Below are positions 8,702-17,636 of a stretch of 64,000 bases of DNA, piece after piece. The notes under the pieces were generated by a model, which saw only the letters and a program-made list of their open reading frames with translations, did no database searches and was not told the DNA's origin. Origin of the DNA: Vibrio sp. DW001 (GTDB lineage: Bacteria; Pseudomonadota; Gammaproteobacteria; Enterobacterales; Vibrionaceae). The stretch spans positions 3,596,001-3,660,000 of the forward strand of contig NZ_CP091975.1 of the NCBI RefSeq assembly GCF_029016285.1, in the 5' to 3' direction. Positions within the stretch are counted from its first letter, which is position 1. Each line of letters starts with the position of its first letter. The position numbers and the translations under genes were made by a program.

Positions 8702-9628
8702 ATGGATAATTTTAAAAACAAAGTCAGAATCATTACTGAATATAACGACGAATACATCGAAATGCTTAATCAAGCAGAATTACCTAATCTTATAATTACC
8801 GACAAGAATAACGACGCGAATATTATTTTAGGGTCCCCTCCATTAATCGCCCCTATTGTCGATGAATTCTGTCACCTTGAATGGATGCAATCCGCCTATG
8901 CCGGTGTTGATTCGTTAATAAGCTCAGAGCTTCGACAAGATTATCAACTCACCAATGTGAAAGGGATCTTTGGCGAGCAAATATCTGAATATGTTTTGGC
9001 CTACACTATCTCCCACTTTAGACATTTCAACACATACCGAACTCAACAATCTGAGAAGCTTTGGTTACCTCATAGATACCGGACTGTTTCAGGCAAAAAA
9101 ATGTTGATTTTAGGTACGGGAGCAATAGGCAATTACTTGGCTAAATCTGCTTCATCTTTTGGATTACATACCATCGGTGTCAATCGTACGGGGATTCCAC
9201 CAAAGGATTCCGCTTTTGCAGACATTGTACACATTGAACAGGTACATGATGTTTTGGCTGAAATGGACGTCGTTGTGTCTACGCTACCTAACACCGTACA
9301 AACTGTAGGTATATTCGACCAAACGTTTTTTTCTTATTGCCAACAGGCCCTGTTTTTCAATGTTGGTAGAGGCCCTTCAGTCCATACTGAAAGCCTTCTA
9401 TTCGCCCTTCAAAACGACAATATTTGTCACGCCTTCTTAGATGTATTTATCAATGAACCGATTTCTCAAGCTTGTCCTTATTGGCTCAATCCTAAAGTCA
9501 CCGTCACTCCTCACATTGCGGCGTGCAGCTTCCCTGAGCAAGTATTTGAGATTTTCAAAGAGAACTATCTATTATGGAAGAGTGGCTTCAGCCTGTTAAA
9601 CACCATCGATTTTGAAAAGGGCTACTAA
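8702..9628 (+). CDS. D-isomer-specific 2-hydroxyacid dehydrogenase (GhrA-like)
   Basis: A 308-residue NAD(P)-dependent oxidoreductase. The dinucleotide fold has GTGAIG at 138-143, followed by GVNRTG at the end of the second strand; an arginine rather than an acid there suggests NADPH preference. The catalytic set is R223 (NVGRG), E252 (NEP) and H271 (TPHIAA). The N-terminal part matches short-form glyoxylate/hydroxypyruvate reductases, so reduction of glyoxylate, hydroxypyruvate or a similar 2-oxoacid is likely. Its stop codon overlaps the next start by one base (TAATG), so the two genes are translationally coupled. E. coli has nfi (endonuclease V) between hemE and yjaG; this two-gene unit occupies that place. 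Confidence 0.88.
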   Translation: MDNFKNKVRIITEYNDEYIEMLNQAELPNLIITDKNNDANIILGSPPLIAPIVDEFCHLEWMQSAYAGVDSLISSELRQDYQLTNVKGIFGEQISEYVLAYTISHFRHFNTYRTQQSEKLWLPHRYRTVSGKKMLILGTGAIGNYLAKSASSFGLHTIGVNRTGIPPKDSAFADIVHIEQVHDVLAEMDVVVSTLPNTVQTVGIFDQTFFSYCQQALFFNVGRGPSVHTESLLFALQNDNICHAFLDVFINEPISQACPYWLNPKVTVTPHIAACSFPEQVFEIFKENYLLWKSGFSLLNTIDFEKGY

Positions 9629-10215
9629 TGAATGTTAGTGACCTACTTACAGAGATAAAGGCTTGTAAGCTCTGTGAATCAGAACTTGAACTCGGCGCCA
9701 ACCCGGTTATACAGGCAGATAAAGACGCTAAGATTTTAATTATAGGCCAAGCTCCCGGGGTTAAAGTACATAAAACGTCTATACCTTGGAATGACCCTAG
9801 TGGAGATAGGCTCAGAGCCTGGCTAAATATTGATAAGAGCTGTTTTTATGATCCTAAAAACATAGCCATCATGCCAATGGGTTTTTGCTATCCGGGAAAA
9901 GGCAAAAGTGGCGACCTTCCTCCAAGGAAAGAGTGTGCTCCACTTTGGCATGGAAGCGTATTATCTCTGCTGCCAAAGATAGAGTTAACGTTACTGATTG
10001 GCCAATACGCTCAACATTATTATTTGCCAGATAAGCCAAGAACGCTCACAGAGACCGTCCATCAATGGCACCGATGGGCACCAATCATTATTCCTCTTCC
10101 ACATCCGTCCCCGAGAAATACGTTATGGCTTAGAAAGAACCCGTGGTTTGAAGAGGATATTGTTAAGCACTTAGCTGAAAAGGTGGAAAAAATACTTTCT
10201 CGAAAAGAATATTGA
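9628..10215 (+). CDS. Uracil-DNA glycosylase superfamily protein, Fe-S (family 4-like)
   Basis: A 195-residue member of the uracil-DNA glycosylase superfamily. Motif 1 is GQAPG (40-44) and motif 2 is HPSPRN (159-164). Four cysteines, C13, C16, C87 and C103, have the spacing of the [4Fe-4S] ligands of family 4 UDGs (CxxC near the N-terminus, then two cysteines 16 apart). Family 4 enzymes usually show GEGPG or GEAPG with acidic residues just after. Here the glutamate is glutamine and the next residues are VKV, so activity or specificity may differ. The start overlaps the dehydrogenase stop. A base-excision role (uracil or deaminated bases) is inferred. Confidence 0.75.
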   Translation: MNVSDLLTEIKACKLCESELELGANPVIQADKDAKILIIGQAPGVKVHKTSIPWNDPSGDRLRAWLNIDKSCFYDPKNIAIMPMGFCYPGKGKSGDLPPRKECAPLWHGSVLSLLPKIELTLLIGQYAQHYYLPDKPRTLTETVHQWHRWAPIIIPLPHPSPRNTLWLRKNPWFEEDIVKHLAEKVEKILSRKEY

Positions 10216-10264
10216 GCTCTCACGAAGCCCGAGTCTAGAACCTAGAAGCGAACAAAGTGAGTGC
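10216..10264. terminator. Nested hairpin between UDG-like gene and hemE
   Basis: Outer arms GCTCTCAC (10216-10223) and GTGAGTGC (10257-10264) pair with one mismatch and enclose TCTAG-AAC-CTAGA (10234-10246). It lies between converging genes and shares the word GAAGCGAAC with the hairpin at 7985-8030. Terminator function is inferred from position. Confidence 0.4.
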
Positions 10265-10285
10265 CCAAGTTACAAAGTGTCTGAT

Positions 10286-11353
10286 CTATTTATGGTATGG
10301 CTTAGATAGCTCGTGTACCGCTTCTACAAACACGCCAGCATTTTCAGGTGGCACGTCTAAATGAATACCATGACCTAAGTTGAATACATGGCCTGTGCCT
10401 GTGTCACCAAAACTTTTTAGAATAGTCGATACTTCTTCCTGAATTCGTGGAGCAGGTGCATATAGGATTGACGGGTCCATATTGCCTTGTAAAGCCACCT
10501 TCTCGCCAACGCGTGCTTTCGCATTTTCGATGTCGATAGTCCAATCTAGACCTATTGCATCACAGCCTGTTGCGGCGATCTGTTCAAGCCACATGCCACC
10601 ATTCTTAGTGAACAAGGTAACTGGGACGCGACGACCGTCATTTTCACGAATAAGACCATCTACAATTTTTTGCATGTACTGAAGTGAAAACAAGTTGTAA
10701 TCGCGTGGAGTCAACACGCCACCCCAAGTATCAAATACCATCACCGATTGTGCACCCGCTTTGATTTGTGCATTAAGGTACTCAATAACACTATCGGCAA
10801 GCTTATCCAATAATAGATGAAGAGTAGCGGGCTCTGCATACATCATTTTTTTGATTTTGGTGAAGGCTTTAGAACTACCACCTTCAACCATATAGGTTGC
10901 GAGTGTCCAAGGACTGCCAGAAAAACCAATTAGCGGCACTTCGCCTTGTAGATCTTTACGAATTTGACGCACTGCATTCATTACATATTGAAGTTCGCCT
11001 TCAGGATCAGGAAGACCAATTTTCTCGACATCCGCTTTACAGGTAATAGGACGTTCAAATTTCGGGCCTTCACCTGTTTCAAAATGTAGTCCTAAACCCA
11101 TAGCATCAGGAATAGTCAAAATATCGGAGAAAAGAATGGCGGCGTCTAATGGAAAACGACGTAGAGGCTGAAGCGTCACTTCAGAAGCCAATTCAGCATT
11201 ACGACAAAGGGACATAAAGTCACCTGCTTGACCGCGAGTTTCTCTGTATTCAGGTAGATAACGGCCAGCTTGACGCATCATCCATACAGGGGTGTAATCC
11301 ACAGGTTCTTTCAATAGAGCGCGTAAATAGCGATCGTTTTTTAATTCGGTCAT
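10286..11353 (-). CDS. hemE: Uroporphyrinogen decarboxylase
   Basis: A 355-residue cytoplasmic enzyme that decarboxylates the four acetate side chains of uroporphyrinogen III to give coproporphyrinogen III in haem synthesis. Signatures are [16 protein letters not shown] near the N-terminus, [15 protein letters not shown] (catalytic aspartate), [20 protein letters not shown] and the C-terminal [27 protein letters not shown]. The open frame reaches 11386, but ATG 11353 gives the E. coli-type [14 protein letters not shown] start. In E. coli nudC and hemE are adjacent in the same order. Here they are separated by 250 bases containing a plus-strand terminator. Confidence 0.96.
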   Translation of the reverse strand: MTELKNDRYLRALLKEPVDYTPVWMMRQAGRYLPEYRETRGQAGDFMSLCRNAELASEVTLQPLRRFPLDAAILFSDILTIPDAMGLGLHFETGEGPKFERPITCKADVEKIGLPDPEGELQYVMNAVRQIRKDLQGEVPLIGFSGSPWTLATYMVEGGSSKAFTKIKKMMYAEPATLHLLLDKLADSVIEYLNAQIKAGAQSVMVFDTWGGVLTPRDYNLFSLQYMQKIVDGLIRENDGRRVPVTLFTKNGGMWLEQIAATGCDAIGLDWTIDIENAKARVGEKVALQGNMDPSILYAPAPRIQEEVSTILKSFGDTGTGHVFNLGHGIHLDVPPENAGVFVEAVHELSKPYHK

Positions 11354-11472
11354 TCCGTCATTCCAATTTGAATTTATTTTTTTCAAAAGCTTATTCTAAC
11401 ACTCTTTAAATATGCTGCTATACGAGCTTTGAGCCCTAGATCATGTTATTACGTTTTTAATCAACTATTCTT

Positions 11473-11501
11473 TTGCGTCTCATTTCCGAGCATGGTACTA
11501 A
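11473..11501 (+). promoter_or_regulatory. Putative sigma70 promoter for an orphan small RNA
   Basis: A -35-like TTGCGT (11473-11478), a 17-base spacer and an extended -10 TGG-TACTAA (11493-11501). Spacing is ideal and hexamers moderate. The only downstream plus-strand element before nudC (minus strand) is the intrinsic terminator at 11580-11605. Confidence 0.4.
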
Positions 11502-11507
11502 TCTTTC

Positions 11508-11605
11508 CGCTAGCGAAAACAATAATAATATTAGGTAGCTAAAAATACCTAAACATCTCATAACGACATCTTACTTACCCCCTCCGTTTGCGGAGGGTTT
11601 TTTTT
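11508..11605 (+). ncRNA. Candidate intergenic small RNA with intrinsic terminator
   Basis: About 98 nucleotides could be made from the promoter-like site just upstream. Elements in order: the palindrome CGCTAGCG (11508-11515); a perfect hairpin TTAGGTA (11531-11537)/TACCTAA (11546-11552); a pyrimidine-rich single strand; and a textbook terminator CCCTCCG-TTTG-CGGAGGG (11580-11597) followed by T8. The T tract is only on the plus strand, while both neighbours, hemE and nudC, are on the minus strand, so it serves neither. The T run overlaps the last two bases of the nudC stop codon. I do not recognise it as a named Vibrio sRNA. Confidence 0.5.
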
Positions 11606-12386
11606 ATCCTAAACTTATGATTTCAACCGTCTTATCAATCAGCGCACGAGCAATGGTGCCTTTTGGCGCTACAACTGGCATCTCTTCTGGAGTAAACCAT
11701 TTAACATCAGCGAGCTCAGTATAATCCGGCTGAATATCACCTGAATCATAGTCCGCTAAAAAACCTATCATCATGTTGGTTGGAAATGCCCATGGTTGGC
11801 TACCAAAATAACGAATATTCTTTATATTAACACCCGTTTCTTCTTTTACTTCTCTTGCAACACACTGCTCTAACGTCTCCCCGACTTCCACAAAGCCAGC
11901 AATAACCGTATACATTCCCCCTTTATGTTGAGGATGTTGTGCCAACAATATTTTTCCCTCATCACGTACCGCAACGATGATGCACGGAAAAATACGTGGA
12001 TAGTGTATTGTGCGACACTCACCACATTGCATTGCAATTTCATTATGGTTCAGAAAGTTTCTACCACCACATTGCGCACAAAACCTTTGTGTCTGTGTCA
12101 TATGTCCATACTGGACGGCTTTACTCGCCAATAAAAACAACGCTTCTGGCATAAGCAAATGATCTCGAAGAGAGACTAATTCCACTACCTGATCAACATC
12201 TGCTTCATTTACCCACATTACTGGCTTAGCTAAATACTCACCGATTAGAATTGCTTTATCTAAAGGCAAATTCAATGCCTTAGCTGTTCCTAATGGCATT
12301 TCATTTTCAATTAGCCAGATATCACTGCCATTCACTACGATCCAATAAGCGTCGACATCAGCATTATTAACACTTTTTTTTAACAT
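11604..12386 (-). CDS. nudC: NAD(+) diphosphatase / NAD-cap decapping Nudix hydrolase
   Basis: A 260-residue Nudix enzyme. A four-cysteine zinc ribbon (C103, C106, C121, C124) precedes the Nudix box at 164-186 ([23 protein letters not shown]). The NADH-diphosphatase signature is SQPWAFPTN at 196-204, where the common form is SQPWPFPxS. NudC hydrolyses NADH/NAD to NMN and AMP and removes NAD caps from RNA. It lies between hemE and rsd as in E. coli. The proline-to-alanine and terminal changes in the signature may alter substrate handling, but the overall architecture is intact. Confidence 0.93.
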   Translation of the reverse strand: MLKKSVNNADVDAYWIVVNGSDIWLIENEMPLGTAKALNLPLDKAILIGEYLAKPVMWVNEADVDQVVELVSLRDHLLMPEALFLLASKAVQYGHMTQTQRFCAQCGGRNFLNHNEIAMQCGECRTIHYPRIFPCIIVAVRDEGKILLAQHPQHKGGMYTVIAGFVEVGETLEQCVAREVKEETGVNIKNIRYFGSQPWAFPTNMMIGFLADYDSGDIQPDYTELADVKWFTPEEMPVVAPKGTIARALIDKTVEIISLG

Positions 12387-12576
12387 CCTTTGACCTCACC
12401 GCTTGAAGTTCATCCATTTTACTGGCAATCTAAATTCATACCAGAATTAGTCGTCATGTAATAATATATACACATTACTTTTGGTATCAAGAAGATAAAC
12501 ATTTGTATTAAGTGCCTCAGTTTATGGGGTTTTCGGTTGACGCTATGTGCGCAATCTGATCATGAGGGACATGGTC

Positions 12577-13065
12577 ATGTTAAATAAATTAAAAAAAACA
12601 CAAGAACAATGGGGTGGTTCCAGTGAAGTTATCGATCACTGGCTTGATACACGACAAATCGTTATCGTCGAATATTGTCATCTCGCAGCATTGAAACCGA
12701 ACACCTATAAGAAAGCTGTGGGAAAACTGCCGACGCCTGATGAACTGCAAAAATATTGTCAGCACCTTGTCGATTACATTTCAGAAGGTCATTTTAAGAT
12801 CTATGAGATGGTCATGGATAAATGGAAATCAACAGGTTTTTCCCCCACTGACGAAATTAACCAGACCTACGGTAAAATAGTACTGACAACTGATCCTCTA
12901 TTAAATTTCACCGACAAGTATGCCAATGTTGGTAAAGATGATCCTCTAGAAGATTTGGATAATGATTTATCACTCATTGGAGAGATTATAGAGACACGCT
13001 TCGAGGTTGAAGACCAACTCATCCAAATGATAGCGGACAGCTTAGCGGTACCTCCAGGCGCATAG
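12577..13065 (+). CDS. rsd: Anti-sigma70 factor Rsd
   Basis: A 162-residue all-helical regulator of the Rsd/AlgQ family that sequesters sigma70 in stationary phase. Recognisable stretches are IDHWLDTRQIVIVEYCHLAALKP, LVDYISEGHFKIYEMV and DLSLIGEIIETRFEVEDQLI. Several in-frame ATGs lie upstream (12547, 12562, 12571). ATG 12577 is preferred because AGGG sits eight bases before it and the family starts MLNKL. It is divergent from nudC, as in E. coli, and ends at its own terminator. Confidence 0.92.
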   Translation: MLNKLKKTQEQWGGSSEVIDHWLDTRQIVIVEYCHLAALKPNTYKKAVGKLPTPDELQKYCQHLVDYISEGHFKIYEMVMDKWKSTGFSPTDEINQTYGKIVLTTDPLLNFTDKYANVGKDDPLEDLDNDLSLIGEIIETRFEVEDQLIQMIADSLAVPPGA

Positions 13066-13093
13066 TATTCGCACAGAATACATTGCCTAGAAT

Positions 13094-13128
13094 AAGCACG
13101 ATTCACATATGTGATTGGTGCTTTTTTT
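13094..13128 (+). terminator. Terminator of rsd
   Basis: AAGCAC (13094-13099) pairs with GTGCTT across an inner CACAT/ATGTG helix and is followed by T7 on the plus strand. A good intrinsic terminator 29 bases after the rsd stop. Confidence 0.8.
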
Positions 13129-13264
13129 ACTTCTCCTTCAAGTTGACCTCTATACCTCTCTGTAAAACGAATATTCATCGCATTGATGATGAGATCACGT
13201 GTTTACCTATCTATCGCAATAGTCATTATTCACTTCGCCACATTACAGAGGCATTTAACAGGCA

Positions 13265-13291
13265 CAAAAAAAGCACCCGAAGGTGCTTTTT
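13265..13291 (-). terminator. Terminator of the rpoBC operon
   Basis: AAGCACC (13271-13277), a CGAA loop and GGTGCTT (13282-13288), with an A tract on the left that becomes the T tract on the minus strand. It lies about 20 bases beyond the rpoC stop and is also usable from the plus side. Confidence 0.88.
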
Positions 13292-13310
13292 AATAAGGCT
13301 TTGTTAATAC

Positions 13311-16300
13311 TTACTCTTCTGAAGAAAAGCCTGCATTAAGAAGTGCCGCTAGATTGTCTGTTGCTTGTTCAGCAGATGGTGCTTCTGGACCACCGCCTGC
13401 ACGTAGCTTTTGACGCTCTTGGTGATACGCAAAACCAGTACCAGCTGGAATCAAACGACCAACAATAACGTTCTCTTTCAGACCACGTAACTCATCACGC
13501 TTACCAGAAACCGCTGCTTCTGTTAGTACGCGAGTCGTTTCCTGGAACGAAGCTGCAGAGATGAATGATTCAGTTGCTAGTGATGCTTTCGTAATACCTA
13601 GTAGCTCACGTTCAAAACGTGCAGGTTCTTTACCTTCAGCTTCTAGAGCACGGTTAGCAATCTTAACATTAGCAAATTCAACCTGCTCGCCAACAAGGAA
13701 CTCAGAGTCACCCTTGAATGTGATAGTACATTTTCGAAGCATTTGACGAACGATAGTTTCAATGTGCTTATCGTTAATCTTAACCCCTTGCAGACGATAT
13801 ACTTCTTGTACTTCGTTTGCGATGTAAGAGGTTACTGCTCGGATACCACGTAAACGTAAGATATCATGCGGTGTTTCAGGACCATCAGCGATAACATCAC
13901 CGCGTTCGATCTTCTCACCTTCAAATACGTTCAACTGACGATGCTTGGCTATCATCTCTTCGTAATGCTCACCACCATCTCTAGTGATAATCAAACGACG
14001 CTTACCTTTTGTCTCTTTACCGAACGACACAGTACCTGTGTGTTCAGCAAGAATCGCAGGCTCTTTAGGCTTACGAGCTTCAAATAGATCAGCAACGCGA
14101 GGAAGACCACCAGTGATATCTTTGTTTCCACTCGATTTCTGAGGGATACGAGATAACGTGTCACCGATGCCAACTTCTGCACCATCTTCGATTTGTACAA
14201 TCGCTTTACCTGGTAAGAAGTAGTGAGCTGGCATATCAGTACCAGGAATCATTACATCTTTACCCTTCGCATCAACAAGTTTGATAGCTGGACGCATATC
14301 TTTACCTGCTGTAGAGCGAGCGGCTGGGTCAGTTACTTCACTTGAAGAAAGACCTGTTAGATCATCAGTTTGACGAGTAACAGTCACACCATCAATCATA
14401 TCCACATATTGGATACGACCGGCCACTTCAGTGATGATTGGCATTGTGTGCGCTTCCCAGTTAGCGACGATGTCACCAGCTGTAACGTCTTGATCGTTCT
14501 TCTTACTCAGCATAGAACCATAAGGAAGCTTGTGCTTCTCTTTCGTACGGCCAAACTCATCAATAATAGTAAGCTCAGATGCGCGAGAGGTAATAACTAA
14601 TTTGTCATCTTTATTGATAACAAATTTAGCGTTATGAAGCTTCACTACACCCGTAGTCTTAGCTTGAATGCTGTTCTCTGCTGCTGCTGTCGATGCAGCA
14701 CCACCAATGTGGAACGTACGCATTGTAAGCTGTGTACCCGGTTCACCGATAGACTGAGCAGCAATAACACCTACTGCCTCGCCTTGGTTCACTAGGTGAC
14801 CACGTGCTAGATCACGACCATAACATTGTGCACAACAACCGAAGTCTGCATCACAGGTAACTACTGAGCGCACTTTCATGCTATCTACAGAGTTTTCTTC
14901 CATGATTTGACACCACTTCTCATCAATCAGAGTATTACGTGGGATCAGTACATCATCAGTACCTGGTTTCTGTACATCTTCAGCAACAACACGACCAAGA
15001 GCCAACTCAGAAAGTGCAACTTTAACGTCACCACCTTCAATGTGAGGCATCATGTCGATACCTTCGTGAGTGCCACAATCGTGGTCATGAACAACAACAT
15101 CTTGAGCAACGTCGACTAAGCGACGAGTCAAGTAACCGGAGTTTGCTGTTTTCAATGCCGTATCCGCTAGACCCTTACGAGCCCCGTGCGTTGAGATAAA
15201 GTACTGAAGTACGTTCAAGCCTTCTTTAAAGTTTGCGGTGATTGGCGTTTCGATGATTGAACCATCTGGACGAGCCATCAAACCACGCATACCCGCAAGC
15301 TGACGAATCTGTGCAGCAGAACCACGAGCACCGGAGTCAGCCATCATATAGATGCTGTTAAACGATTCTTGTTGTTCTTCTTCGCCGTCACTATTAATCA
15401 CTGTTTCAAAAGAAAGGTTATCCATCATTGCTTTCGCAACACGGTCATTGGTAGATGCCCAAATATCGATAACTTTGTTATAACGTTCACCAGCAGTAAC
15501 AAGACCAGATTGGAACTGTTCCTGAATTTCGCGAACTTCTTCTTCTGCAGCAGAGATTTCAGTGTACTTAGCCGCTGGAACGACCATGTCGTCGATACCA
15601 ACAGAAACACCAGAAAGTGCAGCGTATGCAAAACCTGTGTACATAATTTGATCAGCAAAGATTACTGTATCTTTAAGACCAAGCTTACGATATGCCTCGT
15701 TCAAAAGGGTAGAAATTTGTTTCTTACCAAGCTTTTGGTTAACAAGACTGAATGGTAGACCAGTAGGAACGATGTTCCATAGCATTGCACGACCAACCGT
15801 CGTATCAACCATGCTAGTGTTCGTCGTTCTGTCACCATCTTCATCTACAACAGTTTCAGTGATACGAACTTTAACGCGAGCATGCAACTCAGCAGACTTA
15901 GTACGGTATGCTTTCTCAGCTTCAGCTGATCCAGCAAGGTACATGCCCTCACCTTTAACGTTGATCTTGTCACGAGTCATGTAATAAAGACCCAATACCA
16001 CATCCTGAGAAGGTACGATAATAGGGTCACCTGACGCTGGCGACAGAATGTTATTCGTCGACATCATCAGTGTACGTGCTTCAAGTTGAGCTTCCAGAGT
16101 TAGAGGTACGTGTACCGCCATCTGGTCACCATCGAAGTCAGCGTTATATGCCGCACACACAAGTGGGTGTAGCTGAATCGCTTTACCTTCGATTAGTACT
16201 GGTTCAAACGCTTGAATACCTAGACGGTGAAGTGTAGGTGCGCGGTTTAGCAATACTGGGTGTTCACGAATAACGTCATCTAGGATATCCCAAACGATCG

Positions 16301-17516
16301 CTTCTTCGCGCTCTACCATTTTCTTAGCTGCTTTGATCGTCGTTGCCATGCCACGAGTTTCTAGCTTGCTGTAGATAAACGGTTTAAATAACTCAAGTGC
16401 CATCTTCTTAGGAAGACCACACTGGTGTAGACGTAAATATGGACCAACTGTGATTACAGAACGGCCAGAATAGTCAACACGTTTACCTAGAAGGTTCTGA
16501 CGGAAACGACCTTGCTTACCCTTGATCATATCAGCAAGAGATTTCAGAGGACGTTTATTAGAACCTGTAATTGCACGACCACGACGACCGTTATCTAGAA
16601 GCGCATCGACAGACTCTTGCAACATACGTTTTTCGTTACGTACGATGATGTCCGGAGCAGCTAACTCTAGTAGACGCTTCAAGCGGTTGTTACGGTTAAT
16701 CACACGACGGTATAGGTCGTTAAGATCAGACGTTGCAAAGCGACCGCCATCTAGTGGTACTAGAGGACGTAGATCTGGTGGCAATACAGGAAGAACCGTT
16801 AAGATCATCCATTGTGGGTTGTTACCAGACGTGATAAATGCTTCAACAAGCTTCAAGCGCTTAGTGATTTTTTTACGCTTAGTTTCTGAGTTAGTAGTCT
16901 CAAGTTCTTCGCGCATTTGTTCTGTTTCAGCGTGCAGGTCCATCGTTGAAAGCAGATCTTTGATCGCTTCCGCACCCATCTTCGCTGTGAACTCATCACC
17001 CCACTCTTCTAGACGATCAAGATACTCATCTTCTGTGAGCATTTGACCTTTTTCTAGATCCGTCATACCAGGTTCTGTTACTACGTACATTTCAAAATAA
17101 AGTACGCGTTCGATATCACGCAGTGGGATATCCATTAACAGACCGATACGAGACGGTAGTGATTTAAGGAACCAGATATGTGCAACTGGAGACGCAAGTT
17201 CAATGTGGCCCATACGGTCACGACGAACTTTAGTTTGTGTAACTTCAACGCCACACTTCTCACAGATAACACCACGGTGTTTTAGACGCTTATATTTGCC
17301 ACAAAGACATTCGTAGTCTTTAACTGGTCCAAATATGCGCGCACAGAAAAGACCATCACGTTCTGGTTTGAACGTACGATAGTTGATCGTTTCAGGTTTC
17401 TTAACTTCACCAAAAGACCATGAACGAATCATGTCCGGTGAAGATAGACCGATTTTGATAGCATCAAATTCTTCGGTCTTATGCTGTGCTTTTAGAAAGT
17501 TTAATAAGTCTTTCAC
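13311..17516 (-). CDS. rpoC: RNA polymerase subunit beta'
   Basis: A 1401-residue catalytic subunit of RNA polymerase (E. coli 1407). Zinc site 1 is C70, C72, C85 and C88 ([19 protein letters not shown]). The active centre [12 protein letters not shown] chelates the catalytic magnesium. Zinc site 2 is in [15 protein letters not shown]. The switch and bridge-helix region around [24 protein letters not shown] is intact, as is the trigger loop. It follows rpoB by 120 bases on the same transcript and ends at the terminator at 13265-13291. No frameshift or insertion is seen. Confidence 0.99.
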   Translation of the reverse strand: MKDLLNFLKAQHKTEEFDAIKIGLSSPDMIRSWSFGEVKKPETINYRTFKPERDGLFCARIFGPVKDYECLCGKYKRLKHRGVICEKCGVEVTQTKVRRDRMGHIELASPVAHIWFLKSLPSRIGLLMDIPLRDIERVLYFEMYVVTEPGMTDLEKGQMLTEDEYLDRLEEWGDEFTAKMGAEAIKDLLSTMDLHAETEQMREELETTNSETKRKKITKRLKLVEAFITSGNNPQWMILTVLPVLPPDLRPLVPLDGGRFATSDLNDLYRRVINRNNRLKRLLELAAPDIIVRNEKRMLQESVDALLDNGRRGRAITGSNKRPLKSLADMIKGKQGRFRQNLLGKRVDYSGRSVITVGPYLRLHQCGLPKKMALELFKPFIYSKLETRGMATTIKAAKKMVEREEAIVWDILDDVIREHPVLLNRAPTLHRLGIQAFEPVLIEGKAIQLHPLVCAAYNADFDGDQMAVHVPLTLEAQLEARTLMMSTNNILSPASGDPIIVPSQDVVLGLYYMTRDKINVKGEGMYLAGSAEAEKAYRTKSAELHARVKVRITETVVDEDGDRTTNTSMVDTTVGRAMLWNIVPTGLPFSLVNQKLGKKQISTLLNEAYRKLGLKDTVIFADQIMYTGFAYAALSGVSVGIDDMVVPAAKYTEISAAEEEVREIQEQFQSGLVTAGERYNKVIDIWASTNDRVAKAMMDNLSFETVINSDGEEEQQESFNSIYMMADSGARGSAAQIRQLAGMRGLMARPDGSIIETPITANFKEGLNVLQYFISTHGARKGLADTALKTANSGYLTRRLVDVAQDVVVHDHDCGTHEGIDMMPHIEGGDVKVALSELALGRVVAEDVQKPGTDDVLIPRNTLIDEKWCQIMEENSVDSMKVRSVVTCDADFGCCAQCYGRDLARGHLVNQGEAVGVIAAQSIGEPGTQLTMRTFHIGGAASTAAAENSIQAKTTGVVKLHNAKFVINKDDKLVITSRASELTIIDEFGRTKEKHKLPYGSMLSKKNDQDVTAGDIVANWEAHTMPIITEVAGRIQYVDMIDGVTVTRQTDDLTGLSSSEVTDPAARSTAGKDMRPAIKLVDAKGKDVMIPGTDMPAHYFLPGKAIVQIEDGAEVGIGDTLSRIPQKSSGNKDITGGLPRVADLFEARKPKEPAILAEHTGTVSFGKETKGKRRLIITRDGGEHYEEMIAKHRQLNVFEGEKIERGDVIADGPETPHDILRLRGIRAVTSYIANEVQEVYRLQGVKINDKHIETIVRQMLRKCTITFKGDSEFLVGEQVEFANVKIANRALEAEGKEPARFERELLGITKASLATESFISAASFQETTRVLTEAAVSGKRDELRGLKENVIVGRLIPAGTGFAYHQERQKLRAGGGPEAPSAEQATDNLAALLNAGFSSEE

Positions 17517-17636
17517 AATCAGCTCCTGTAAGGAGTTAAAAGGAACTCGCTAGATGGATTAACCATTCAATAGCGAGAACCTTTCTACCGATAATCCTGT
17601 TCCATCCCTATAAAGAGTTTTTATAGGGTAACTGGA

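Noticed and set aside
16522..17046. 174-codon open frame antisense to rpoC, and similar frames antisense to rpoB
   Set aside because: Arginine/serine-rich shadows of a highly biased gene; no start signal or similarity.
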